From the NCBI GenBank assembly GCA_004794655.1, contig SMMW01000576.1, forward strand, positions 434,001-498,000: a stretch of 64,000 bases of DNA. Reading direction: 5' to 3'. A program made the translations under genes and the position numbers. The notes under the pieces are model-generated. The model ran no database searches, was not told where the DNA came from, and was given only the letters and a program-made list of their open reading frames with translations. Each line of letters opens with the position of its first letter. Position 1 is the first letter of the stretch. Below are positions 12,423-26,466 of this stretch, piece after piece. This stretch comes from Marisa cornuarietis (taxonomy: Eukaryota > Mollusca > Gastropoda > Architaenioglossa > Ampullariidae).

Positions 12423-14379
12423 AGTGCTTCTTATGTTCATTTTGATGCCCTCTGACCTTTGTGTTTTGCCTTCGCAAAATTTTTATTTTAAAGCCGAGTA
12501 CCTTTAGAAATCTTAAATAATACAGCGTCGTCAATGATGGCTATTAATGCAGTCGTGGTTTTTTGTTACAGTAACAAGAGGAACGATTATAATATAGCAG
12601 TTCGGTCATAGGTGAGGGTGAGAGAAGGGGAAGGATAGAGAAGATAAAAGATAAATACGTAGATGTCGAGATTTCTGACCTGTATAAATGACTTCATTAA
12701 CTGTACATTTTCAGAATCATACAACGGTTTTTAACTTGCATTATTTCGGGTTTTTCTTAATGTGTACTTTATTCTTTCCAAACATCTTTTCACTTTTTGT
12801 TACATTTATAGTTAATGTATTTACTACACTCACGTATACATTTAGACAATATGCAGGTTACCTGTAGAAGAAGTATCATAATCATAATAACAACATTTTA
12901 GAAATAGAGCAACTGTTTCTGGAAAGATATTTGTTTGTTACTGATATAGTTCACATATTCTTCCACAATAAATCCTGTTTTTAGGAAAGGAATAAACTTA
13001 TCTACAATATTATTAAAAATCTGTGTCAAAATATAGCGTCAAAATGAATATTCAAAGGTTTCACTGTCTTGTTTACAAAACCTACAAAGGGGGAATTTGT
13101 TCGGATTGTTTGTAAGCTTGGAGGATGCTATGTAAGATTCTCTTTTGGAAACATCTTACGTGGGCTCGAAGTCTCGACTTTCCATTTGCTGAGCGTTTTG
13201 CTCCCTTTTCTATTGCCAGCCCATCCCCTGTTGACAGTTTCATTCTGAGAAGTTAAGGTGCAGTTACATTGTCTTTGATACTGCATCAAGCCCATGTAGG
13301 TTTGGATAGCCTTTGTGCCGACCAATCCAAGATATTTGAGGTAAAATTCATCAGTTAACAGAAACGTACTTTCAGTTTTAATGTGATCGTGTATTCTACC
13401 TTCTTTGCAGCCAGCCATTCGTAATATAAACAGCTTTTCTGTCCCTATAGCATCCTTATCCTTAAAATGAATTAGCTCTCCAAAACGTTCTTCACTGCAT
13501 GTTAGAATGCATTTAGTACTAAACTGTTTATAATGTTTCATTTCTCTAGAAAGGATTTTAAAATGTTTTCATTACCAATCAGTTTGGGGTATTCTCCACC
13601 ATAAACGTATAACTTGATGAATATACGCCAGAACCCATTTTGCTTAATGATCAGTTGCGCAGATATGACATTTAAAGTTAAAGACACGCCTGCACGCGCA
13701 CACATGCACACATTCTACCTGCTGCTCGTATTGCCCACAATGAAGTTCGTGAGCTCTGTCTCCCCTTGTCTCCAAGGCTACAGCTCCCATACTAAATGTA
13801 AGGCTTCTGTACGCGTGGATTACACCGTCAGAAAAGTTTTCCCCCGATTTCTGCGGTCGACTTAAAGCTTTACAAAACGTATCACTTCTTGGCAGCTGCC
13901 ATAACGGCAAGAGGCCAAGCCATTCAGTTACTTGACATATTTTTGCTGACAATAGTTCTCACCAAGAAACTAGAAAAAGCCTATGTGGCTTTGATCTCTC
14001 GTATCGAGGAAGCTTTGTGGACACTCGTGGGACCATGTTCTCGCGTGTCTAAGCTTTCAAAAGTCAGCGAGTACAGCAAACTACTTATCTCGACTAGTAT
14101 GGAAGGGCTACCGCTACCCAGCACTCTAACTCCCCTGTCCACCCGACCCCCTGCCACCACCCTCCTGAGTTTCCCTTGCAAGATAAGTATACGACTGACA
14201 AGGGTAAGCAGGAAAATCAGCGAAGGTAGTAGCCACAAAGCTAAGGGTAAATATCACCCGGAATTCACTAAATCTGTCAGCATGACTCGTGTGGAGTCTA
14301 GGCCTTGAGTCCGTTGCAGTACTAAATACGAGCTAAGCAGAGAACTGGGATTGGAGAGCTTTTGCTAGCTCATAGCAGC

Positions 14380-14415
<36 letters not shown>
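14380..14415. repeat. CA microsatellite
   Basis: About 17 CA units, followed by an impure CACG/CACA stretch to about 14460. Confidence 0.9.
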
Positions 14416-14417
<2 letters not shown>

Positions 14418-16750
14418 GCACGCACACGCACATGCGTGCACAAACGCATAAACACACAGATGCACGCACAGAGTAAAACAACCGGCAGTTCTTTAACAAT
14501 CAATATATCAATGTTTAAATACTTTTCTATTTTATGGGGCTAAACTACATATTTATTTTATGGCATTACTTGGGAATTATCTCTCTCCTCATTCACTGCT
14601 TGGTAAAGTTCTCATTCATTTTATAGTATGGAGCTGAACTATAGTTTTAAATTCTCGAACGACGGGCCAGCTGAACTGATAATGAAAGTCCCTAGCGAAA
14701 ATAAATCCACACGTTGAAACGTGAGCTGAATTCTATGTTGACAGGTGCCAACGTTTGCTTAAACCAGTTTTAGTTGATTAGCAACAGCTACCGCCAGATA
14801 GCAAGTCTGACAGGATATCCAACACGACAACATGCAACACACGCCTGCAACTCCAAGAAATACATACGCATTTATGTCGAATCTTAGAAGTTGATATAAA
14901 TTACTGTTCATATAAAAACATCTACTCTACTTTTTGACCAGTGGGGTTTGCATGTGTTATCCACTTATCCTGTGTGACTGAAGAACTAGACTCATGCCGA
15001 CAACATTTAAACTGTGACCGAGAGCCGAGGGTTACAAGAAATTATGCATTGATGCTTGGAGTTTGGTCTAGTGGTGTGATGTATTTATCTGAGTATAGAT
15101 TACGCCCCAAAACAGCAAAACCCGATCACTGGGAGGTCTCCAGGGTGACCTTCCGTTCTTATAGCTCTATGGTCCAAGAACACGCTAGTTTGTTTTTTTT
15201 TAAAGCCAGTTTATACAATTGTTAGTGAAGGCAATAACCACTCACTGTCACTCTTTGTCCGGTGACAGTCGTCGTCGCGTTTAAAAGCAGCGCAGCAAGG
15301 TCGATGATAATCGATATGTGCGACGTCCTTGTGTGTAGACGCTACAGCTATGCCGTGCAAGCACGAGGTATAGTCGCTGTTTGTTGTGGTGATGGACGGT
15401 GCACTGGGGCTTTGACAGCCTCGTTGTTGTACTAGAGCTTTTTGGCGCTTCTGGCGATCAAATGGGGGTTTGGTAAGGTGGGACACATGGCTACTGTTCT
15501 AATCGTCGGGTCATTAACGCCGCTTTCAGACGTGAAAGGGGACTCTGCCTTATCGGCCGAAGCTCGTTTCCTTGTGCCTGTGGTCTGAGGTGGACCCTTC
15601 CCGTTGCGACGGTACATACCAGTCGATGGGCCCCCATACTACGTGGCCATAGTCACTCATTCAGTTAGACGGATTGCTCTGAATGCTCTCAACCTATTCT
15701 TCTACAAAATCGGAGTTTGTGAATAAATAGTCATATCACTGGTACATGACAGCTATGGCATGGGTGTGGCCAGTGACTCCAGACCACGAGAAACGTCAGG
15801 TACAAAAGGTATTTATCCAACGTTTTGCCTAGACCCGTATTTTTAGAGGGTGGGGTGGTTGTTACGGTAGACGGTATAAACAAACTGCATTGTTTTATTG
15901 ATATCAGTGTGAGTGAATCATGGTGCAGGAGTTGCCTGCAGTTGCATTGTATTGTTGTGTTTGTTCTCGACAAACTCTCGGCTTTGGCATTCGGCCTAAA
16001 TTAGCCCTTGATTCCACACGATCCAGCTGAAAGATGATAATAAATTTCATATCTTGTGCACACCGGTGATCTCGTCGCATTTTTCGGAGTGTGGACGCTA
16101 CAGGCCTCTCACTTCCCAGGCACGCCTCCTTTATTGAATCATCATATCAGTGAGGGGGGAGAATTTTTAAAGCATAACTTTATAGTTTTTTTGTGGGTGG
16201 TAGTGTGAGAAGAGTAGGGGGTGTTATGTTCATTTTCTTATTACCAAGAATATCCATCACAGAATGATTTTGTAGCCAACACACTGCCACCGACAGCAAC
16301 ACACATGCACATTCATTTCCTGTGAACAGTATATTCACCAGTAAATGTTGGAGTTTACAAACGTCATTATGCAACTGAAATAATTAGTAAAAGTGTGTTG
16401 GCAGAATCTTGGATGCCTGTAGGACTTACGGCGACCTTAAAAATTTAATCAAAATTTCGATAGTGAAGGAGGTGGCATCGTGCTATCTTCTGCTTGAAAA
16501 TATGGATCGAGAGACGTGTGCAGAATTTCGTGGTTTCACACAGACTTTTCTAGATGCCGGACCTTTGAACCTCTCGTCTGCTGCATCAATTCATTGCTCG
16601 ACTAGTTTTTGATTTCTTCACGAGGCCACCATTAAGCTGAGAACGCTAAGGTGCGGAACTTTTGGTTGTTCTGGAAGCCAAAGCATGCTGCAGTATCGTG
16701 TATCGGTCGTCATGTATGTTTGAAATCAATCTCTCTCTCTCCCGCTCGCT

Positions 16751-16752
<2 letters not shown>

Positions 16753-16819
<67 letters not shown>
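16753..16819. repeat. CA microsatellite, about 33 units
   Basis: An uninterrupted CA tract, preceded by a short CT tract (about 16731-16741). Open frames crossing it encode only His-Thr or Val-Cys repeats and are not genes. Confidence 0.97.
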
Positions 16820-16821
<2 letters not shown>

Positions 16822-18519
16822 TCAAACTTCCAGCCGCAGAAAACAACTGGATTGTGAAATGTGCGCATGAAAAGTGACGTAGACTACAAGCAATATAACT
16901 TTATTTTGCCGGTGTCACAGTCCTCTTTTGCCCTGTCCTGGCCTCCCCCGTATACGTTGTTCTACAACACATTCACAGTAGTTGCATTCAAAGGCAAAAC
17001 AGACGCTGCAGATGACAACGTCTCTGATCAGATGACTGTATTTATGAGGTCCACTGAACCATGCTCGATCGGTTATTGAGCACCGACCTAGGGCAAGAGT
17101 GAGAGAGTTTAGTAGGAGGGCGGGAACAGACGGGGAGAGATTCACATTTAGCCATATTAGCATTAACGGTACACGGTCCAGCGATTCCCTAGTAAAGGCC
17201 GGAGTAGGAAAGTGCCGTGCAGAACATGAACCGCTTTCTGTGAGGAAAAACATGGAAGGCATGTATTAAACTCAAATACAGTCGATTTCACATTTTCGAG
17301 CGTATAATTTCGAAAAATCTCTAATGGAAATAAATAGGAAATTCAAGTAATTCAAGTTATAGCTATAATATCTTCTTGCTCTGTTTATCCTCCTGTCCTC
17401 CCGGGGAGAGAGAAAGAGAGGAAGAGGAGTGAATGAGTGGGTACGGAGGGAAAGAGATAATAGAGTGTGGAAATAAGTACAATTATGGCGTATAGATGAC
17501 TGATGCATGGTACTCTCTAGTCGTTAATTACATCCTGAAATGAATCCTGCTTACATTCCGCCTACTCAATGTATATATATGTTAATCAGCTCAATATGCA
17601 GTCAACAGCTTATAGCAGAGAGGAACAGTTCCAGGGACTATAGCCACCTTTAACAACACATGTACATTATACCCGGATCCCTCTCTTCTTTCATTATTCG
17701 ATCGCCACTTCAGCCGCCTTATCGCGATTCGATCTTCCAGTTCTACAACTCAGGGGCCCAGGGAAAAATGAAAATATGTGGGTTTGCCATCCTTCTTGAC
17801 AGCATCGAGAATGGAACTGTACTAGACAGCGCAGTCAAAATCAATCTTCTGACAATCATGGGGAATGAAGAGCTGCGATAACGTTTTTCTTTCCGTTAAT
17901 CACTAAAGTGTGTGATATCCTTCGAAAGTCTCATATAATTTAGACTTATATATCACTCACCACGCTTTTCAATGCTATAGGCTCCAAATAAAAGAAAAGA
18001 GTATATGCTTGGTTACCCGATATCCTTATCGTCCTCTGTCGACCAGATTCTTTTAATAGTGAGGAATGCAGACGGTCAGTTTAGTGACTGTATAGCTGTA
18101 CAAGCACATAACAATTAAGTAGTATACGAGTTTCAAATGGACATTATTATTACCTATATAGCTGGACAGCGGAAGAACCAGGTTACACACTTTTTCTGGC
18201 TCGTGTAACCTTAAACCATTTTTTCTGAAATCATTATTATAATCTGGCTCTTGTTTTATGCCACCATTGTTTCAGCAAGTCATGTTTTCTTGAAACCACA
18301 TATATACAAGCAAGCATGGACACACATAAAAGCAGGCAAACACGATGTTCGTCCATGTCTTTCAGTGTCAGATAAAAATAAACACTTCATTCAATGATGA
18401 TCTAAAAACGTTTTAAATGTTTTCCCCTCCACAAAAAAATTATTTCATCTATGTTTTAAATTGATCACATAATAGTTGCCAGTTATAGTAAGATCTGCAT
18501 GATTATCACATGATTACAG

Positions 18520-21500
18520 AGTGAGGCCTCATTATTAGATCATGTCTACAACCTCAGCCTTACCACACGAGATGCTCCATTTGGAACAGAGGACACACCC
18601 ACCCTCAAGGAAAAAATTATTGGAGGCCGATACGTGTCTGTCATCGAAAGACCAACTGGGGAGTAAGTAAAACTCGTTGTTTATTAAGTGCAATGATTGA
18701 ATATACCAAGAAAACAACAGATTCTCTGTAGGACAGGGTTACATTAAAAGCAGCCTTTTCAAGTAACGACTGTTTTGTGGTGCTGGGCTTGCAAGTTTTT
18801 GAGCTCTCTGGCTGTGTGTGCATGAACATGCATGCATGTGCATGTGTGCACTGATGGGGAATGAGAGAGTTACTCGGTAATCTATAGCTCAGAATTATTC
18901 TTAGACAGAAATGGTTGCAGGTGTCATATAGCACATTGACATGGTGCTTTTAGAAAAGATTTGAAGGTGCCATAGAATGTCTCCAGTATCCTGTACACTC
19001 ACCTTGAAAATTCTATCAACAGTGAAGAATATTATTTTAAGTGACTGGTATAGTGATGAAATAAGTCCATCTAAAATTCAAGTAGCAAGCTTAGTTTGCA
19101 ACTTGAATATATGACTACACAACTACAAACAGCCTTATAAACAGCAAAATCCACTGAAACAGATTCACTGTTGGCTTTATTCACATTATTCCATTTTACC
19201 CATCTGTATGGCTATTGATGTGCAACACAACAGATCGTGCCAAGGCACTCAAACAGAAGCATTAACTTTGCCCCTCCTGGACAAGAAGTTCATCTCACAA
19301 TGCACCGAGGTTGGTCTTAGACAGCTTAGAAAGCACTCTTTCTTTCATGTTGTTTAGTAACGCCTCAACCAGAAGGTGCCTGATAACATGAATACAATTT
19401 ATACACTTAGTCTTTCCTTTAACATGAGTGGGTGTGATCTATGGCACGATATGGCTTGACTGTTATATGTCAGTCCTTTTATTTGAGAAGTTATTGTGTC
19501 TCTAGGTGAGGCACAACAACTTTCCTTTTTTTCTCCGCATGGTAACAGGTTAACAAACAAGGCTCTGTTTATACTGTGGGATGTGACTTCTCAGTGTAAT
19601 AAACATTTCATTTAAATTTGAATATCTCTTTTAATCATTTAATCTGTAGATTTAAAGATGGACTCTTACACAGACACCTCTCGCCCACCTCCTCAAACGC
19701 ACTTAAAATCTAAAATATCAAAGCCCTGCTACCCCACTCTAAAGTACCTGGGGTAGGTTTAACTGCCTTTGTCTTTCACATTGCAACAACCAGCATGGTG
19801 ACTATAGGTCATTTAATTTGTCCATGACTCAATCATTCTCACAGCTGCTTTACTGCTGAGATTCTTTTTTCTGTTTCAAGGAAGGAATACTCTTGAAATA
19901 TCAAATGTCGTCAAGTTTTAGTTACCATTGCTGTAATTCCATAGGATATGGTTCTTTAAAAACACACAATTTTCAGAAACCTTCCTGATTGTCAAAAGTT
20001 TTTTTCAGGACTATACCACGCTATGAAAAATTATCTTTGGTTTCTGAGAAACCAAACTATGTAGATCCCCAAGCACTTTCAGACTTTTACAGAAAATACA
20101 ACAAGCCTTATCAGGTGAGTCATTCCTTATAATCATCATAGTCATTTTTTGATAAAAGAGTAATTAAGCAGATAAAAGCTTCTTTGCCAAAATTTTTATG
20201 TAATGCCAACAGATGATTTAACTGTTTTGTGCAACATGTACGTTTTCATTTCTGGATATAAATATTACTTACAGAATTAGTAGAATTGGTTATAATGCTT
20301 ATCTTGTTCCTTATTGCCAGAAGTGGATACTCAGATGAAAATTAATCTTTTGGAATTAAAATCATGCTGCTACAACCAATTGTCAATGTTGAAAACCTTT
20401 GTATGAATCCATCAGAATAGAAGATCTAAAACCATTTGAGCAATATTAAGAAAAGTAACAATTAAAATAATATGGGACTTTTTACTTTTGATGTTTAATG
20501 TCACTGAAGTCTGATTATGCTGTTCATGTGTGTGTCCCAGATTTTATAATGCTGTGCAGAATCTGTAAAGTTAAATAACAACTCTCTGCAACAATATTCC
20601 AGTGGAGGACTTCCTAATATTTGTTCCAGGACCCCTTCATACAAAGCAAACCAGCTGGCAGGCCAACAAATTTAATTTCAAAGCGGCCTGATTCTAAAGA
20701 CATTTCTTCCCGCTACCCAACACTGCCTCCAATTGAAGAAAACCGCCTGCGCAATATGCAGATTTCCACCGTGTTTGAGCCTGAGGCATGGACAAAAGAA
20801 TTTCATGAAAGCAACAAAGAAAATGATTTACCATGGAAACGGTACAGCCCTGCTGAGGAAATTCAGGGCAATGGTCTTGCAGGTGTAAAAGCTTTGTACA
20901 ACCCTCGAGGGTCAGGAGCTTATGGGGGCAGGCAGCCAGACGCTGCTGGCAACTCACCACGGCGAAAATTTGACAAACAAAGGAAGGACCGTTTATCTAG
21001 AGAGGAATTCAAAGAGAAGCTGATCAACATGTTGCCAAAAAATGTTTTTCTTCCAGAGCAGCCTCTTGTGCTGACAAAAGAGGATGAGGTACAGTATATC
21101 TAAGGGCACAAAAGTGGCAGTGAATATCATCAAAGCAGCACCCTAAATAAAATGAGTAAAAAAAATATTTATAGAAACACACTTTTATTTGAAATGTACT
21201 AAAAAGGGTACAATATTTTTTTTCCTTAGGTCTTGTGAGTTTCTTTAATACATATAACTTAAAAAATAAAAGTGTGAGGGATACTCTTGGAGATATTTTA
21301 TTAATATATAGTTTTTTTGTTTTGTTTTGTTTTGTTTTACTTTGTGCCTTTATTCCCTTCTTACAGGCCAAATTAGGAGAAATAGCTATATAGTCCTAGA
21401 ACAGCAGTTACCTATCTCCCCTAATTCGGCCTAAAAGTTCTCATACAAAACTAAATTATTTTACTACTTGTGGACTGTTGGAAATGATTTAATATTGTAC

Positions 21501-24500
21501 TGGCACCAGAAATAGGTAACTGGTTAAATTTCATACTTCTAGGACAATGGGAAGTTGGTGAAACATCGATTACAAAATTTCAACCAGACAGACAGACAGG
21601 GACTTAAATAAAAGTGTGTAACAGGCTTTAATCAATTCTCAGCTATTAATTCTAGTCCTGCATAATTATGCCAACTGATATTTTACATTAATGCAGTGTA
21701 TGTGTTAACAGCAAAATGGCTTGATAAATGGAGTGGGGATTTTTTTTTGCAGGTACAGTTGCTAGAAGTCTTAGCCGAAGAGATGGCAGGTTACAGTCCC
21801 CTAAAACTAAGGGATATCTACCTTGATATTGCCAACACAGCTGACAAACAGCTCAGTGGTTACTGCCAATATCAGGATCTCTACTACTCCATGTCTCGGC
21901 AAATGGTACGTTATTTTGTTTCTGATTGCACATAATGTACTTATGGATGTAAGCTATACATCGATCATGAGCACATGACCACAAGAAAGCTGCAGATTCA
22001 AAATGAATAATATGCTACATTTTATTGTGTACTGAATTATTGTCCTACTTTGCCCTTTCTTTCTAAGGTTATTAGATTGCTGTTTTAAAGCAGAACCCTT
22101 GAAGTTTGTTCTCTCTTTCTGAATTCAGTTCAACATGCCAGCAGACCTTCTTCAAGTTACAGCTGCCATGTTTGTGTCATCAGACAGACCCACTAGAGAT
22201 GTGGACTATGAGAGGTTCCTCTCCTTCCTTGGCCTTGCTCTAAAGCATGCAGAGCAGTAAGTATTTAACCATCTGTTCTTGATCACAGCTGATGACAAGT
22301 TTCCCTTCCCCACAAAAAAAAAATAAAAAATTCACTTAAGAAAAGAAGGAATAGGCATGTATGAGATTAAAAAAAAAAGAGCCTACATCATGTGCAAGAA
22401 TGTTACATGAGATATACCTTTCAGAGTAGAGGTTTTTTGTCATATCTTACAGAAAATGACCATTTGTTAATCAGCCTTACAGCTTTCTATTACCGACTGC
22501 CTTGGTGAGTATAATGAGCCGTGGATTTATGGTTAAGATCAGATATGGAGCCATAGCTAAATAGCTTTCCTTTGCATGTGGGTTGAGAGCTCATATGAAT
22601 ATGTTCTTTCAGTGTGTCACAAAACAGTAACAGTTTAAAAAGTTTCGTTTTTCAGGAATATTATATCTGTTAATTTCTATAATGGTCCTTTAATCTTTGG
22701 GCAGGTACTTGTGTACGAGGAAATTGTAATAATTGCAATAGTAACTGTTGTAGCTGTCATGTAATTGTTCTTCTATCATACTGCAGAGCTCTTCTTTGTT
22801 TACAGGAAAAATGGCTTTCACACTAGCAGGTTAAAAACACCGTAAGTGCAGGTTACCATTTAAGGAGCATCAAAGTGCTGTTACAATGTGAACATATTTT
22901 AAGAAATCAATACAGTACCATGATTCTTTGAAGAAAATTAAAAGACAACTGAATGATTACAAGATTTTACCAAATTAGCAAGATTAGAGAAAAAAATCTA
23001 TCTTGTGAGATGGAGTAACACTTGTCTTCCACATTTAGTACATTACTTAGACTAATGCATGACCATTGAATTAAAAAAAATAAAAACACTTATTAGCCAT
23101 GTTACATATTAGTAGACAATCCTACTTATTGCTGGTATTAAATGCTATTATTAATATATTTTACATTTTATCCTATGTGTACATTCTAATTAATTTTTTG
23201 GCTGAGGCTTTAAACTCTGATACCACTAAACAAGGCATTCACTGCAAATATCACTACCAATAACACTGAAGTATTTGTTTCTTATGCTGTGCTATACTGT
23301 TTCCTATGCTATGCTATCTCCTTACTAAAGTAAATTTTGACTGGTAAATGTTTTCCATTTTTATGGCACTTCTTATGTTAGATATGTTTCAAGTATGTCA
23401 TCTTGATCACTGTGTGACTGTTCCTTGATATTTCATACTTCCATTGATAGTGTGGTGCAGCAAGTGGAGAACTATTTCTCTGACTCTGAGCAAGCCAAGC
23501 TTGTTAGCACTGTGGAACAGCAGCTTCGTGAGAATGACTACATTATCAACTTTGGCAGACTTGAACATGAGCTCTCTATGGCTGATAATGTGGGTCGGGG
23601 TACACTTGACCTTCGTACAGTAAGTATACTTGTTTTTATAAAAAACATACTTGTGCTATTAATTCTCTCTCATTAAAATAAATACTCAACTGCAACATTT
23701 ATTTTTAACTTTTAAAAATGTAGATCATGTTGTTGCACAGTCTTAGTTTCTGACAGTATACTTGACTCTTATTTGTATACATCATTTCAGATAATGGACG
23801 TCTGCTATCAGCTGAATATTCCTCTTCAGAGTTCAGTGTTAAATCGTATTCTATCAAGATGTCGACTCATTAGTTATGAGGATGCATACAAGTAAGACAA
23901 AACTATGCATATCTGTAAACAAGATCATTAAAATGTTTTTGACATAAAATTTTTTTTTGCATTTTTCCTTTATTTTGCATTGTCCCTGTTTCTTTCTCTA
24001 CCTTACTCCTATATCTGCATTCCTTTATGTTCCTGGCAATGTTCAATATCCATGTGTATGTATGTTTGCCTCATTATGATCCCCATCTCTGCCATACGGC
24101 ATTATTACCTACTGCTTCTTGTTTCTTGTACAGCGCTTTGAGCTTGCCTCCATATGTGGAAATGCAGTGAACAAATCCTATTATTATTATAATGCTGTTG
24201 AAGTTTAGCTTCATTTTCTTTTTTCTGAAAAGTCATTTTTTAGCATCTGTTCACTGTTGGTTCAACAGGGTGTCTTGCAAATTCAGTGGAAAAACTCCTT
24301 GCAGCCAACAGCATTGTCAGTAATGTTACATGTACACAGATTTCTATATTATTGCAGTGCCTTTCTGTAATAAGAAACTTTCACAGTTTAAAAGGCTTGC
24401 AATAAATTTCTTGATGAGAGATTATGAAAGATGCTTCTCTGTTGTTAGTCTATCAACCAAACTTTATTAAGAACTTCGACTGTTCATTTACATTATTTAT

Positions 24501-26466
24501 GTAGGCAATACATGAAACATTCAGCATGAAGCTATTGCTGGAGAAAATATCACATGAGTAACGTTGAAATTCTGTTTGGTTTCTTTTCTGTCTAGCTGGA
24601 AGGCATTCGTAGAGTTTCTGCAAAAAGCTCAGCCAGGCAGAAAAGCAGAACCAGTACATCTGCTCCCAAGTCCACCTGTGCACCAGCCAATACAACAGCA
24701 CCAACACCATTCACCTCCCAATTCCAGGCCGGTTACACCACTGTGGAGACGAGATGGTGTAGGTTTGCTGTAGAGAATGTTGGAGCATACAGATCCAAAA
24801 TATAGCATGTTTCTTCACTCTGATCGTATACACTTTTCGAGGAGTTTGTAACAAAATCTATTGACTCTCCTTCATCATGTAAGACCATTTCAGGAACCAT
24901 AGCTGTGGGCATCATGACACCAAAAGCACTTACCATTCTTATATTTCTTGACAATATTTGCATTCTCAACATGGGGAAGTAGTTTTTGCATCCTTCAATG
25001 GCTCAGAAAAGCTGGTCCCCCTTGCTTGTCTCATCTGTTTTGGCTGTGGCACGATTTTCTTGCAGACAGACTTTATTTATATTCTTCTGTGGTGTTCAAA
25101 TATAGTCATACTAAGATATCAGTATTCCTGATGAATAACTTCTTAAGTCAATGATGGTAATGCTGCTCATTAGATGACGTTTTTTGTGAGACTGATGCAA
25201 AATGATTGATTTCATAAAAATTTTAGTACTTCAAAAGCGCTACATATTTTTATCCATTTTTTAAAATCCCATGCAACATTGTACCATTCCATGATGAAGA
25301 TTTAAGCAATAAAAAAATATGTTCACACAAATATTTCACTTTCTTTGCACTTCTAAGCTTCAGCACAGAAAATAAATAAATTCTGTTGAAAATATCCCAC
25401 TTCAGTAGACTTTTATTCTGTTTGTGATTCTTTACCTCATTTTTCACCAAATGTTAGGCCCCACCTGATCCCCGAAGACCTCTGAACAGCGATCATGGAG
25501 ATGAGAGGGATGGAGTTATTTCTCGTATGGATCAGGACATTAGGCAGCTGGAACGCAACTATGAGGTGATATTGAGATGATGTTGTCTCTTTTCATAATA
25601 AATCTCCAAGAACAAAAGGATGTTATTTTTATTTATGCTATTTGATGGCATGTAAGACCTAAGCGAATAATTCATTTATGTGGAAGAACAATAGAATATC
25701 AAAATATTCTGCTTTTCTTGATTGAATTTGACATTCTGTTGCAGGAAATGAGAGAAAGATTGCGACCTAAAAATGATACACCTTGGTTCAAGAACTTCAT
25801 GGAATTTGCAAATGCTTTATATAAATTAACTAAAGAGCAGAGATGGGATGGTAAGTTTTTTTAAAGTTTTTGTTAGCAATAACTCATATTTTGCCAGTAT
25901 AACTAGTAGCTACTCCCCACACACGATAACACACACACACACACACATTCAAATACTTTGAACTGCATATTTTTCTGCAGGTGTAAAAAGTCTAGAATGT
26001 GCTTCAGCATCACAAGTTGATGTGTGCACATTATGTAAATGAGCGCAGGCAGAAATGGCATATTTAATGCCTACTAACCTTATCAAAAAAGATGCCAGTT
26101 AATGAAAAGACCATTGTCTCACTGCATGGTTTAACTAATTGTTGGCTAATATTCACCAGCAAAAGTCTGACAATTCCTTTTAAGGCCAGCCATATAATAA
26201 AGCTACTGCTTCATAAGAAAGAAAGTATTCCTAAATAAACTCTTATTCAATAGCATGATTTAATTTCAAATGAATATTTGTTTTCAGGAGATTTGCCTGC
26301 AGATGAAGTGTATAAATGGACAAAAATGTACAATGAAACCTGCAATCTTGGCTTCCCTGAATACACTATCTCTAAAGCACTCAGTGATTCAAGCAAGGGT
26401 GGGAAGGTCAACATACATTCATACCTTACAAAACTGGGCAACGTGCACACCAGTGATAAGATTTAG
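18520..26466 (+). CDS. C1orf87: C1orf87 (CREF)-like EF-hand-type protein
   Basis: Twelve exons: 18520-18662, 20009-20114, 20630-21088, 21753-21905, 22129-22256, 22806-22841, 23451-23619, 23791-23891, 24596-24758, 25458-25565, 25745-25850 and 26288-26466 (TAG at 26464). All have GT-AG ends and compatible phases. With the putative 7-codon exon at 4796 the product is 623 aa. The N-terminal KEKIIGGRYVSVIERP resembles the start of human C1orf87 (IMVKIIGSKHFQYLVEKP). The middle has helical EF-hand-like repeats (SREEFKEKLINMLP; VEQQLRENDYIINFGRLEHE; TIMDVCYQLNIPL). A Pro/Gln/His-rich linker follows, and the end (FANALYKL, then TISKALSDSSKGGKVNIHSY) parallels the human end (LENALYLC, then KIDQAL). 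I see no perfect calcium-binding DxDxDG loop, so calcium binding is doubtful. The human protein is shorter, about 546 aa, and its role is unknown. The weakest junction is the first acceptor, which has a poor pyrimidine tract. Confidence 0.85.
21365..21432. repeat. Short hairpin-forming inverted repeat in a C1orf87-like intron
   Basis: AGGCCAAATTAGGAGA (21365-21380) pairs with TCTCCCCTAATTCGGCCT (21415-21432), with few mismatches and a 34 bp loop. Further down, AAATAGGTAACTGG and CTTCTAGGACA mirror parts of the loop. It may be a fragment of a larger palindromic element. Confidence 0.5.
24000..24192 (+). repeat. ATT-tailed retroposon-like repeat in a C1orf87-like intron
   Basis: A pyrimidine-rich segment leads to GTACAGCGCTTTGAGC, then GTGGAAATGCAGTGAAC, and ends in CCTATTATTATTAT. 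The end matches the ATT-tailed repeat ends at 10010-10062 and 55618-55695. It lies between exons ending at 23891 and starting at 24596. Confidence 0.5.

Larger units (their letters stand above)
4817..18519. other. Long putative first intron or intergenic region, rich in repeats
   Basis: No coding exon could be supported in these 13.7 kb. The region holds a LINE reverse-transcriptase remnant (about 7040-7310), a palindromic foldback element (9497-9784), an ATT-tailed repeat end (about 10010-10062), a MITE (12158-12422) and CA microsatellites (about 14380-14415 and 16753-16819). The open frames around 13128-14308 and 16646-17262 show no family signature. The frames at 16646-16877 exist only because of the CA repeat. 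Confidence 0.55.

Noticed and set aside
13128..14308. Open frames of 137 codons (minus, 13128-13541) and 139 codons (plus, 13889-14308).
   Set aside because: No family signature, no conserved-looking exon boundaries, and the surrounding sequence is repeat-rich. Treated as chance frames.
15040..15180. GTTTGGTCTAGTGGTGTGATG, resembling a tRNA A-box region; similar TCTAGTGGTAAGAGC at about 40530.
   Set aside because: No matching B box at the right distance and no cloverleaf. At most old SINE remnants; not reported as tRNA genes.
16646..16877. Three open frames across 16646-16877.
   Set aside because: They exist only because the CA microsatellite cannot contain stop codons.
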